In this document: positions 7,217-14,981 of the stretch, one piece after another | Layout of the letters: each line of letters opens with the position of its first letter | Position numbering within the stretch: position 1 is the stretch's first letter | NCBI GenBank assembly: GCA_035548055.1 | Contig: DASZTL010000027.1 | Coordinates: forward strand, 1-19,825 | DNA: 19,825 bases | Direction of reading: 5' to 3' | Origin: DASZTV01 sp035548055 | GTDB lineage: Bacteria > Actinomycetota > Actinomycetes > JAFAQI01 | Made by a program: the position numbers and the translations under genes | The notes under the pieces: model-generated | The model's database searches: none | What the model saw: the letters and a program-made list of their open reading frames with translations, nothing else | What the model was told of the DNA's origin: nothing

Positions 7217-7479
7217 CGTCCCCCACGCGCTCTCACCGTGAGGTCGTCGTGACCAATGCGAGCGGGCTCCACGCTCGCCCTGCGGCGGACTTCGCGGCTA
7301 TGGCTGCCCGGTTCGATGCTGACATTCATGTGAGCAAGGAGAGGAGGAACGTCGACGGCAAATCGGTGCTGCTGCTGCTCACACTCGATGTGCGCTACGG
7401 AGACAGTGTCAGCATCGACGCGATCGGGCCGGATGCCGCGCGCGCGGTTGAGGCATTGTGCGAGTTGGTGGCGTCGTGA
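7213..7479 (+). CDS. ptsH: HPr phosphocarrier protein
   Basis: This 88-residue general PTS phosphocarrier moves phosphate from Enzyme I to IIA. The active histidine is H20 in NASGLHARPAADF. The regulatory-serine region NVDGKSVLLLLTL carries S51, which corresponds to the HPr-kinase site of Firmicutes, although actinobacteria generally lack that kinase. The length is normal. The ATG overlaps the upstream stop by four bases. The stop shares one base with the Enzyme I ATG (TGATG). An HPr inside a sugar-specific operon suggests a dedicated phosphorelay. Confidence 0.95.
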   Translation: MTSPTRSHREVVVTNASGLHARPAADFAAMAARFDADIHVSKERRNVDGKSVLLLLTLDVRYGDSVSIDAIGPDAARAVEALCELVAS

Positions 7480-9158
7480 TGCGCTCTCTGCGCGGCCTGC
7501 CCGTCTCCCCCGGCGCAGTCGATGCTGCCGTGTACTTGTACCTCCCGGACAGCTATGAGGTTCCAGCAGCCTGGCCCGACCCCCCGGAGAAGGCCGTCGC
7601 GGAACTTGTCGCAGCACTGGACGAGGTCGCCGCGTCGTTCACCGCTTCGGCGACGAACGCCACCGGAGATGTCGCGGACATCCTGCGCGCGCAGGCAGCC
7701 ATAGCCGCCGATCCCGCCCTCCGACGCGCTGCCGAGGCAGCCATCCATGCGGGCAGTCACCCCGCCCGTGCCCTGCTTGCCGCGGGGGATACGTTCGCCG
7801 CGACTCTCGAGCAGTCGGGCAACGACTACCTCAGCGCCCGGGCCCCTGACGTGCGGCACATCTGCGACGCCGCAGCCCGCAGGCTCGTTGGGATTTCGGC
7901 TCGACAGCCACCGCGGCCGACGAGCCCGTGCGTGATCGTCGCCGCCGACCTGATGCCGGCGGACACCGCGACCCTTCCGACCGACCTGGTCTGCGGCATC
8001 GTCACGGCGCACGGCAGTCGCACATCCCACACTTCCGTCATCGCAAGGTCGCTCGGCATCCCCGCCGTCGTCGGCGTTCCGGGCTTGCTCAAGCTTGCCG
8101 AGTCCGCGACGCACATCGCGCTCGACGGCAGCACGGGTGAGGTGGTTCTGGACCCAGACGCAGCAACGCGTGCCCGCATCACGCGCACCAGGCAGCAGCG
8201 GCAGCAGCAGCTCGAGCGCCTTCGCGAAGCGGCAGGGACGGGCAGGACGACGACGGTCGACGGCACTCACATCGAGGTGGCCGCCAATGTCTCCGGGGCC
8301 GAGGAGCTGGCCCATGCTCTCGATCAGGGTGCGGAGGCCGTCGGGCTGTTGCGGACCGAGCTTCTCTACCGCGGCCGACGTGAGCCACCGTCAGCCGACG
8401 AGCAGGTGCAGATGCTGCGGTCGCTGCGTGAGTTGCTGGGAGAGCGCCGACTCCTCGTACGAACGTTTGACATCGGTGCCGACAAACAGGTCCCGTTCCT
8501 ACCTGTCCGCCCTGAGCGGAACCCGGAGCTGGGACTGCGGGGGCTGCGGTTGGCCCGGACTCACCCGGACCTGCTCGACACACAACTGAGGGCGATCGCC
8601 TCCGTCGCGGCCACTGGGCCCACCGCGGTCATGGCGCCGATGGTGGCGACGCTCGATGACGCGCGGTGGTTCCGGTCAAGAGTCGAAGCGGCCGCAATGC
8701 CGGCCCACGTGGAAGTCGGTGTGATGGTCGAAGTGCCCGCCCTCGCGCTGACTGCCGACCAGCTCAGCCCGTACGTCGACTTCGTGTCGATCGGAACGAA
8801 CGACCTCGGGCAGTACCTCTTCGCGGCGGACCGTCGCGACGAGGCCATGGCGGAGTTGCTCGACCCATTCGCACCGGCACTTCTACGAGCTGTCGCGTCG
8901 GTGTGTCGCGACATGGCGGGCGAGGCTTGGATCGGCATCTGCGGCGAAGCGGCCAGCGATCCGGCCTGGGCCCTGCTGGCGGTGGGTCTCGGCGTCACCG
9001 AGCTCTCGATGCAGGCGGTCGCCATACCGGAGGTGCGAGCCGCCTTGCGCACCGTCACCGTCGAGGCCTGTCGCGCCGCGGCCACGCGGGCTCTTGCGTG
9101 TGCATCCGCAGTCGAAGCGCGCGAGATCGGAACGAGTCTTGTGAAGGAGACGACATGA
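7479..9158 (+). CDS. ptsI: PTS Enzyme I (phosphoenolpyruvate-protein phosphotransferase)
   Basis: This 559-residue cytoplasmic enzyme autophosphorylates from phosphoenolpyruvate and charges HPr. After the N-terminal MRSLRGLPVSPGA comes the HPr-binding helical domain. The phosphohistidine H184 follows in TAHGSRTSHTSVIARSLGIP, with the swivelling-domain end GIPAVVGVPG. The PEP-binding TIM barrel shows GLLRTELLYRGRREPPS, RTFDIGADKQVPFLP, NPELGLRGLRL, VGVMVEVPALAL, DFVSIGTNDLGQYLFAADR and the active cysteine in GICGEAASDP. All key motifs are present, so it looks active. ATG 7479 is used because it overlaps the HPr stop; the in-frame GTG at 7476 is a weaker choice. AGGAG near its 3' end serves the downstream deacetylase, whose ATG overlaps the stop. 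Confidence 0.96.
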   Translation: MRSLRGLPVSPGAVDAAVYLYLPDSYEVPAAWPDPPEKAVAELVAALDEVAASFTASATNATGDVADILRAQAAIAADPALRRAAEAAIHAGSHPARALLAAGDTFAATLEQSGNDYLSARAPDVRHICDAAARRLVGISARQPPRPTSPCVIVAADLMPADTATLPTDLVCGIVTAHGSRTSHTSVIARSLGIPAVVGVPGLLKLAESATHIALDGSTGEVVLDPDAATRARITRTRQQRQQQLERLREAAGTGRTTTVDGTHIEVAANVSGAEELAHALDQGAEAVGLLRTELLYRGRREPPSADEQVQMLRSLRELLGERRLLVRTFDIGADKQVPFLPVRPERNPELGLRGLRLARTHPDLLDTQLRAIASVAATGPTAVMAPMVATLDDARWFRSRVEAAAMPAHVEVGVMVEVPALALTADQLSPYVDFVSIGTNDLGQYLFAADRRDEAMAELLDPFAPALLRAVASVCRDMAGEAWIGICGEAASDPAWALLAVGLGVTELSMQAVAIPEVRAALRTVTVEACRAAATRALACASAVEAREIGTSLVKETT

Positions 9159-10255
9159 AGAGGTTGGGTGTTGCAGCTGCACTCGTCGAGGACGAGCTGA
9201 TTCGCGGTGACGTCGAGATCAGCGACGGTGTGATCAGCGCCCTCGGCATCAGCCCAGCGGGCCGTTCGGGCCTTGCGGCGCCGGGCTTTGTCGATCTGCA
9301 GGTCAACGGCTTCGCCGACGTGGACTTCCTTTCCGCGGATGTCGAGGGATATCGGCACGCGGGTGAGGCATTGCTCGCCACCGGTGTCACCGCCTTCCAA
9401 CCCACACTTGTGTCAGCTCCCATCGACACACTGGTGGGCGCGATCGAGATCGCGACGAAGGCAGGCTCCGAAGTCCGGCCGCGGATCCTCGGCGTCCACC
9501 TCGAAGGGCCCTTCCTCGCCCCGAAGTGGAAAGGTGCCCACGACGAGCGCTGGATCATCCCGCCCGACATCAACATTGCCGAGCGGCTATGCCTTGCCGG
9601 CGCGGTCACGACGATGACGATTGCGCCTGAACAACCGTCGGCCCTGGACCTGCTGCGTTGGCTCGTCGCGCATGGCGTGGTCGTCTCAGTCGGACACACA
9701 GACGCAGATGCGGCCACTGCACATGCGGCGTACGACGCGGGTGCCCGCACAGTGACTCACCTTCACAACGCCCAACGAAGGTTCGCCGCCCGCGATCCCG
9801 GTATCTCCGCGGTCGCAATGATCCGCAATGACGTCACGGTCGAGCTCATCCCGGACTTCGTGCACCTGTCGCGAGAAACCGTCCGACTGGCATGGCTGGC
9901 TGCGGGAGACCGGCTGGCAGTCGTCACCGACGCCATCGCTGCCGCGCCTCGCTCGACCGGAGAATTCCGGCTCGGCGACCGCACGATCCTCGTGAGCGAA
10001 GATGCCGCGCGCCTGCCGGACGGCACGCTTGCCGGCAGCGTCTTGTCGATGGACAAGGCGGTGCGCAACCTTGTCGAGCTCGGGATCGCGATCCCGCAGG
10101 CGGTGCGTGCAGCCACGACGGTGCCGGCTCGTGTGCTCGGGCGTCACGACCTCGCCACACTGCGCGTGGGCACGGTAGCCGACGTCGTCGTCCTCGACGA
10201 GGCCCTCCACCCGGTGCGGACCCTAAGAGACGGGATCGAGGTCTGGCCGGGCTGA
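9155..10255 (+). CDS. nagA: N-acetylglucosamine-6-phosphate deacetylase family enzyme
   Basis: This 366-residue amidohydrolase-fold enzyme would remove the acetyl group from an N-acetylhexosamine-6-phosphate in the cytoplasm. Motifs in order are GFVDLQVNGFADVDF (start of the barrel), HLEGPFL with metal ligand E117, VSVGHTDADAAT with H181, THLHNAQRRF with H202, IPDFVHL and the catalytic acid D259 in VVTDA. The family end LAGSVLSMDKAVRNLV and VGTVADVVVLDE are present. Most NagA proteins read HLFNAM where this one reads HLHNAQ, so substrate preference may differ (for example GalNAc-6-P or another amide). The ATG overlaps the Enzyme I stop (ATGA), with AGGAG seven bases upstream. It is the last gene of the operon; I see no obvious terminator in the 171 bp that follow. 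Confidence 0.92.
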   Translation: MKRLGVAAALVEDELIRGDVEISDGVISALGISPAGRSGLAAPGFVDLQVNGFADVDFLSADVEGYRHAGEALLATGVTAFQPTLVSAPIDTLVGAIEIATKAGSEVRPRILGVHLEGPFLAPKWKGAHDERWIIPPDINIAERLCLAGAVTTMTIAPEQPSALDLLRWLVAHGVVVSVGHTDADAATAHAAYDAGARTVTHLHNAQRRFAARDPGISAVAMIRNDVTVELIPDFVHLSRETVRLAWLAAGDRLAVVTDAIAAAPRSTGEFRLGDRTILVSEDAARLPDGTLAGSVLSMDKAVRNLVELGIAIPQAVRAATTVPARVLGRHDLATLRVGTVADVVVLDEALHPVRTLRDGIEVWPG

Positions 10256-10343
10256 GCAGTCCACTGCGAAGTCCCTCGACCAGCCCCACGCATCGGCGGA
10301 AGTGCCTCAGCAATCCAGTCCTGGAGCGTCCGCGCGGTCGGAG

Positions 10344-10371
10344 TCGACGATGCGCAGCTGGACCGTAGAAT
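10344..10371 (+). promoter_or_regulatory. Possible promoter of the RNB ribonuclease gene
   Basis: TCGACG (10344-10349), 16 bases, then TAGAAT (10366-10371) resembles a housekeeping promoter (4 of 6 and 5 of 6 bases). Transcription would start near 10378, giving a leader of about 48 bases to ATG 10427. The rest of 10256-10426 shows nothing I recognise. Confidence 0.35.
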
Positions 10372-10426
10372 GCCCCTCGGTCATGGGGTGGTCTGTTGCA
10401 GCGCAATCGTGGCTGATGGGGCGTTG

Positions 10427-11818
10427 ATGCGTCGTACCGTCCTTTCCGGCCTCGACATCGAGCCCCACCTCGGGGCGATTCGCGCCGAGTTCGACGTGCC
10501 GAGCCGCTTCCCGCCCGCCGTCGAGGAAGCCGCGACGCAGGCGGCCTCGTCGCCGTCACGGGCCGGCCGCACGGATGCGACCGAGCTCGCGCTGGTCACG
10601 CTCGACCCGGCGGGGTCCAAGGACCTCGATCAGGCCTTCCTGTTGGAGAAGGTCCCGCGTGGGATGCGGTTGCACTACGCAATCGCCGATGTCGCCGCGT
10701 TCGTGACCCCTACCGGGCCGATCGACACCGAGGCGCACCATCGAGGCGAGACGCTCTACCTCCCGGACGCCCGCGTCCCGTTGCATCCGCCGACGCTGTC
10801 TGAAGGGGCTGCGAGCCTACTGCCCGGCCAGGAGCGGCCCGCTGTCCTGTGGCGCATCGATCTCGACGGCGACGGGACGCCGATGCAGGTCGATGTACGA
10901 CGAGCAGTCGTTCGCAGCCGGGCACAGCTCGACTACGCCTCACTCCAGCACGAAGGAGGCGAGCTGATCGGCTTGCTGGAACGGTTCGGCCGGATGCGGC
11001 AGGAGTGCGCCCGGGACCGCGGTGCCGTGTCGCTGCCCGAGCCGGAGCAGGAGGTCATCTGCGACTCGGATCGCTGGACGCTGACCTACCGAGCGCCGTT
11101 GCCGGTCGAGGACTGGAATGCCGAGATGTCACTGCTGACCGGGATGTCGGCTGCACAGCTGATGTTGGAGGCAGGGGTCGGTCTGCTGCGGACGATGCCC
11201 CCACCGGAACCTGCGACGGTTGCCTCACTACGGCGATCTGCGCTCGCGCTCGGCATCGAGTGGGCGGAACGAGCGGAGTACGCCGAGGTGATCAGAGCAC
11301 TCGATCCGGCCAAGCCGCCACAGGCGGCGCTGGTGCGGCTTGCGGCTGTCCTGTTCCGCGGGGCGTCGTACGTCGCCTTCGACGGCACGCCGCCCGACGC
11401 GACGACGCACTCCGCCGTCGCTGCCCCCTACGCGCACGCGACGGCCCCGCTCAGACGGCTCGCCGACCGCTACGTCAGCGAGTGCTGTCTGGCAATCGCC
11501 GCGGGCAGGGAGGTGCCCAACTGGGTCCGTGAAGCGCTGCCCGCGCTGCCGAAGGAGATGGCGGAGGCGGATCGGCGCACACACGCGGTCGACCGTGCTG
11601 TGGTCGATCTGGCGGAAGCACTCGTGCTGCAGAGCAAGCGCGACCAGGTGCTGCGCGGCGTGGTGGTCGAGCCCGGCCCGAAGGGCGAGGTCCAGCTGCT
11701 CGACCCGGCGGTCAGGGCGCGACTGTCGGGGGACGACCTGCCGCTCGGCGAAGAAGTCGACGTCAGGCTCGAGCAGCTCGACGTCGGTCGACGCCTGGTC
11801 AGCTTCACGCTCGCTTAG
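10427..11818 (+). CDS. RNB-domain (RNase II/R type) ribonuclease
   Basis: This is a 463-residue probable 3'-5' exoribonuclease. The RNB domain occupies about residues 45-370. The metal-binding motif is LDPAGSKDLDQA with D60, D66 and D68; E. coli RNase II has a fourth aspartate (DxDD) where this protein has Q69. Further RNB landmarks are LHYAIADVAAFV, GETLYLPDARVPLHPPTLSE, LLPGQERPAVLW, VEDWNAEMSLLTGMSAA and the RNA-binding arginine block HATAPLRRLADRYVS. The N-terminal cold-shock domains are absent and the C-terminal tail is too short for a full RNase II/R layout, as in the compact actinobacterial subfamily. ATG 10427 matches the family N-terminus (MRRTVLSGLDIEP); the frame is open back to 10370. 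It is monocistronic and its stop is eight bases from the stop of the convergent MFS gene. Confidence 0.92.
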   Translation: MRRTVLSGLDIEPHLGAIRAEFDVPSRFPPAVEEAATQAASSPSRAGRTDATELALVTLDPAGSKDLDQAFLLEKVPRGMRLHYAIADVAAFVTPTGPIDTEAHHRGETLYLPDARVPLHPPTLSEGAASLLPGQERPAVLWRIDLDGDGTPMQVDVRRAVVRSRAQLDYASLQHEGGELIGLLERFGRMRQECARDRGAVSLPEPEQEVICDSDRWTLTYRAPLPVEDWNAEMSLLTGMSAAQLMLEAGVGLLRTMPPPEPATVASLRRSALALGIEWAERAEYAEVIRALDPAKPPQAALVRLAAVLFRGASYVAFDGTPPDATTHSAVAAPYAHATAPLRRLADRYVSECCLAIAAGREVPNWVREALPALPKEMAEADRRTHAVDRAVVDLAEALVLQSKRDQVLRGVVVEPGPKGEVQLLDPAVRARLSGDDLPLGEEVDVRLEQLDVGRRLVSFTLA

Positions 11819-11826
11819 CCCACCGA

Positions 11827-13269
11827 TCAGCAGCTGGCGAGCGCCTCGTCATCGGAGAGCCGATCGAGCTCGGCGTCCGCATTGTCAGCCGGCCGTTCGC
11901 GAAGGCCCAGCGAGCCGACGACCGCAGCCAGGACCGACAGGGCAGCGCCGACAGCGAAGGCAAGGTGGTACCCGGTGAGCAGTCCGGCCGGGGACGAGTC
12001 TCCGTGCGAAGCGGACGCCGCGATGCTGGCAAGAACTGCCAGACCGAGCGCGCCGCCCATCATGAAGGAGGTGTTGACCGCGCCCGACGCGAGGCCGGAC
12101 TCTTCTGGGTCGACGTCATTCATCGCGGCGAGCAGAACCGGGTTGAACGCGATTCCGCCACCGAGCCCAAGGAGCACCATCGGCGGCAGCACATCAAACG
12201 CGAGCGAGCCGTCGAGCGGCGCGCGAGCGAACCAGGCGAGCCCGACCGCAGCGACCGCAAGCCCCGTGCCCAGCGGGATCCGATAGCCGTACCGCATGAC
12301 GAGCTTTGCCGACAGCGACACCGAACAGGCCATCATCACGAGGTTGCCGGGAAGGAAGGCAAGACCCACCTTGAGGGCGCTGTAGTGCAGCACCTGCTGG
12401 AGATAGAGCGCCGTCATGAAGAACCACGCGAACATGCTTCCCGCCCAGAGCACACCAACCAGGTTCGACACAGCCAGATTGCGCGATCGGAACAGCCCGA
12501 GACGCACGAGCGGCACGGACACGCGCGACTCGATGACGATGAACACCGCCACCAGCAGGCCGGACAGCGCAAGCTGACCCAGCGTCGCGAAGGAGCCCCA
12601 TCCCGCGGAATTGGCCTTGACCACCGTGTGCACCGCCAGCATGAGCGCGCTGGTCACGACGAGCGCGCCGGCCACGTCGAGTCGCCGGCCGGCTGCTGCC
12701 GTCGAGGTCTCGTCGACGAGCCGCAGCACCAATGCGCAGACAGCGATCCCGATCGGCACGTTGACGAGGAAGACCCAGTGCCAGCTGAGAGCATCGGTGA
12801 TCACCCCGCCGAGCACGACTCCGACGGCTCCGCCGCCGGAAGCGACGAAGCCGGTGATGCCCATCGCCTTCGCACGTTGTGCGGGCTCGCTGAACAGCGT
12901 CACGACCAGCGCAAATCCGACCGCGGTAGCGAGCGCACCGGCAACCCCCTGCACCGCCCGAAACGTCACGAGCATCGATTGGGTGGTCGACAGTCCGCAG
13001 CCGATGGACGCGAGGGTGAAACCCGTGATGCCTGTGACGAACACCCGCCGCTGGCCGTAGAGGTCACCCAGTCGCCCGCCGAGCAACAAGCACCCGCCGT
13101 ACGTCAGCATGTAGCCGTTGACCACCCAAGCCAGCGACTCCTCGCTGAAGCCGAGGTCCTTGCGGATCGACGGCAGCGCCACGTTGACGACGGTGCTGTC
13201 CAGCACCACCATCAGCTCACCGAGGCAAAGGATCCAGAAAGCGATCCAACGCCTGCGTTCTGTCAACAA
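11827..13269 (-). CDS. DHA2-family MFS exporter (EmrB/QacA type)
   Basis: This integral membrane proton-driven exporter has about 480 residues and the 14-helix DHA2 layout. The first helix carries LCLGELMVVLDSTVVNVALP, the classic DHA2 motif D1. GGRLGDLYGQRRVF follows as motif A in the helix 2-3 loop, and motif C is in FVASGGGAVGVVLGGVITDA. Later helices include FMTALYLQQVLHYSALKVGL and GLASGAVNTSFMMGGALGLA. I chose the tandem TTG codons (13269 or 13266) because GGAGAAGGAG lies 6-9 bases upstream and the protein then starts (M)LTERRRW, typical of the family. An ATG at 13323 would add 18 residues (MSSCRPHRLPCNAEKESD) unlike the family N-terminus. The substrate is unknown. It is divergent from the amidase gene and convergent with the ribonuclease gene. 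Confidence 0.9.
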   Translation of the reverse strand: MLTERRRWIAFWILCLGELMVVLDSTVVNVALPSIRKDLGFSEESLAWVVNGYMLTYGGCLLLGGRLGDLYGQRRVFVTGITGFTLASIGCGLSTTQSMLVTFRAVQGVAGALATAVGFALVVTLFSEPAQRAKAMGITGFVASGGGAVGVVLGGVITDALSWHWVFLVNVPIGIAVCALVLRLVDETSTAAAGRRLDVAGALVVTSALMLAVHTVVKANSAGWGSFATLGQLALSGLLVAVFIVIESRVSVPLVRLGLFRSRNLAVSNLVGVLWAGSMFAWFFMTALYLQQVLHYSALKVGLAFLPGNLVMMACSVSLSAKLVMRYGYRIPLGTGLAVAAVGLAWFARAPLDGSLAFDVLPPMVLLGLGGGIAFNPVLLAAMNDVDPEESGLASGAVNTSFMMGGALGLAVLASIAASASHGDSSPAGLLTGYHLAFAVGAALSVLAAVVGSLGLRERPADNADAELDRLSDDEALASC

Positions 13270-13348
13270 GTCCGACTCCTTCTCCGCATTGCACGGTAGA
13301 CGGTGAGGGCGACACGAACTCATCGTTTTTTTGCGGCATGCTCAGCAG

Positions 13349-14479
13349 ATGGCGACATTCATCACAAAGCTGGATCCCGTCGGCACCGGGCCGCGACTCG
13401 CGGTCAAGGACCTGATCGATGTCGCAGGTGTTCCCACCACAGCCGGTTCTCGCGCCCTGGCGAAATCCGCTCAGCCAGCGGCTGCCGACGCGCCATGCCT
13501 GGCCGGGGCTCGCGCTGCGGGTGCGCGGATCGTCGGCAAGACCAACCTGCACGAGCTGGCCGCACTGCCGATCGGCACCAACCCGTGGTTCGGCACTCCG
13601 GTCAATCCCCTCGACCCAGCTCTGATCCCCGGCGGATCAAGCAGCGGATCAGCGGTCGCGGTCGCCACCGACGAAGCAGACATCGCGCTCGGCTCGGACA
13701 CCGGCGGCTCGGTGCGCATCCCGTCTGCCTGCTGTGGCACGACCGGGCTGAAGACCACCCATGGTCGGGTGTCACTGGCGGGCGTGTGGCCCCTTGCACC
13801 GAGCTTCGACACCATCGGTCCGATGGCCACGACGATCGGGGGCCTCGTTCACGGCATGCAGCTGCTGGAGCCGGGCTTCAACCCTGCGGACGCCCCCGCG
13901 AAGGTGATCGGCCGGGTGCGCACCACCGGTGACCCCCGCATCGAGGCGGCCGTTGACCAGGCGCTGCGTGAGGCGGAGTTCGAAGTCGTCGACATCGACT
14001 TTCTTCAGATCGCGTCGGGTTCGGAGCAGTGGACCGGCGTCTATTTCGCCGAGATCCTGAACAGCGACGGCCCGCTCATCGACGCGAATCCGGATGACGT
14101 CGGCGAGGACGTCGCCGGCATGGTGAGCATGGCGGCGGGCTTCTCCGCTGACGCCGCTGCGATGCGAGTTGCACTGGCCGCCTGGCGCGAGAAGGTCTTG
14201 CAGCTGTTCGAACAGGTGGAGCTGCTCGCTCTGCCGGTCTTACCGATGTTCCCGCCTCGGCTCGACGCCGTCACGCTCGACAGCCTCCTGCCCACGATCA
14301 TCGAGCTGACGAGTCATGTCACCCCGTTCAACGGCGCCGGTACGCCGGCCACCGCGCAACCGATCCGTACCGAGGGTTCGACGATTCCCGCGAGTCTTCA
14401 GCTGGTCGGTCCGCTCGGTGGCGAGGAGCTGCTGCTGACGACCGCCCTCGCGGTGGAGGCGAGCTCAGGCGTCGGCTAG
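13349..14479 (+). CDS. Amidase-signature family enzyme (short form)
   Basis: This 376-residue hydrolase would act on amide bonds through a Ser-cisSer-Lys triad. The lysine is K20 in RLAVKDLIDVAGVPT. The glycine/serine loop is PGGSSSGSAVAV (residues 94-105), and the nucleophile is S121 in GSDTGGSVRIPSACCG. GARIVGKTNLHELA and FDTIGPMATTIGGL are further family marks. Most amidase-signature enzymes have about 450-500 residues. Here the N-terminal helix region before the lysine is almost absent, as in some compact actinobacterial members. ATG 13349 starts only 19 residues before the catalytic lysine; a TTG at 13331 would add six residues. The substrate cannot be told from the sequence. Its 3' end overlaps the convergent membrane-protein gene by 15 bases. 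Confidence 0.9.
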   Translation: MATFITKLDPVGTGPRLAVKDLIDVAGVPTTAGSRALAKSAQPAAADAPCLAGARAAGARIVGKTNLHELAALPIGTNPWFGTPVNPLDPALIPGGSSSGSAVAVATDEADIALGSDTGGSVRIPSACCGTTGLKTTHGRVSLAGVWPLAPSFDTIGPMATTIGGLVHGMQLLEPGFNPADAPAKVIGRVRTTGDPRIEAAVDQALREAEFEVVDIDFLQIASGSEQWTGVYFAEILNSDGPLIDANPDDVGEDVAGMVSMAAGFSADAAAMRVALAAWREKVLQLFEQVELLALPVLPMFPPRLDAVTLDSLLPTIIELTSHVTPFNGAGTPATAQPIRTEGSTIPASLQLVGPLGGEELLLTTALAVEASSGVG

Positions 14480-14878
14480 CGCGCCGACGTACATCGGGCC
14501 CTGCCGGCCCACCACCGCCAGGCCCGAGGCCACGAGCGCGATCATCTCGGTCGCGACCGAGATGACCCCCAGCGTCTCGCTCCAGTTGCCGACGTCGTCG
14601 GACAGCTGCGGGAACGCGACCATCCGCGTCATGGCATAGATGCCGATCGCCGCCGCGCACAAGCCCATGGTCGCGCCGTACAGAGCCGGCCGATTGGTTG
14701 TCGCAATGCCCACGGCGAGAACGGTCGCCACTACCGAGAACGCAATGAACGCCACGCCCATGTACGGCGCCTCCCTGAGGTGTTCGGGCGTCACCGGAAC
14801 GTGCGCCAATGCTGCAGCCAGCAATGAGGTCACGGCGATCAGGCGGAAGGGGTCGACAGGCAGCTGATGATCTCTCAC
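14465..14878 (-). CDS. Small four-helix membrane protein, unknown function
   Basis: This 137-residue protein has four predicted membrane helices at about residues 11-27, 38-60, 65-87 and 101-124. Between helices 1 and 2 is AHVPVTPEHLREAPYMG, with H26 and H33 on one face. I recall similar short proteins beside cupredoxin and copper genes of actinobacteria, but I do not recognise a named function. The reading frame is open far upstream (to 15280) across the divergent lipoprotein gene, so the start must be inferred. GTG 14878 is favoured because the two-box promoter at 14887-14912 would start transcription 8-9 bases after its -10 box, that is at this GTG, giving a leaderless mRNA. The gene shares its control region back-to-back with the lipoprotein gene and so is probably part of the same sigma regulon. 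Confidence 0.75.
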   Translation of the reverse strand: MRDHQLPVDPFRLIAVTSLLAAALAHVPVTPEHLREAPYMGVAFIAFSVVATVLAVGIATTNRPALYGATMGLCAAAIGIYAMTRMVAFPQLSDDVGNWSETLGVISVATEMIALVASGLAVVGRQGPMYVGALADA

Positions 14879-14886
14879 ACTCCGAC

Positions 14887-14912
14887 ATTCGCTGCCGTAC
14901 GCGGATCGGTTC
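14887..14912 (-). promoter_or_regulatory. Predicted ECF-sigma promoter P1 (membrane protein gene)
   Basis: On the minus strand GAACCGAT (14912-14905), 12 bases, then GCGAAT (14892-14887). The GTG of the membrane-protein gene begins eight bases further on. It is one of four copies of the same two-box element with the same spacing. It is back-to-back with P2, and together the two -35 boxes make an inverted repeat with 12-base arms and one mismatch (14901-14929). Confidence 0.68.
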
Positions 14913-14917
14913 AATGC

Positions 14918-14943
14918 GAACCGATACGCACTGTTGTGCGAAT
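14918..14943 (+). promoter_or_regulatory. Predicted ECF-sigma promoter P2 (lipoprotein gene)
   Basis: GAACCGAT (14918-14925), 12 bases, then GCGAAT (14938-14943). Transcription would start near 14950, leaving a leader of about 30 bases that includes the GAGGAGG ribosome-binding site before ATG 14982. The -35 box fits the GAAC core of many ECF promoters. Confidence 0.7.
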
Positions 14944-14981
14944 GCCTCTTCGACTGTCCAACCCGTCGAGGAGGAACCAAG

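Noticed and set aside
10256..10426. Terminator after nagA
   Set aside because: Only very short stems such as CAGT-CC-ACTG are visible; none is strong enough to call.
11965..13299. 444-codon plus-strand open frame
   Set aside because: It is antisense to the DHA2 exporter and its product is a charged His/Arg/Glu-rich string without motifs, while the minus strand encodes a complete transporter.
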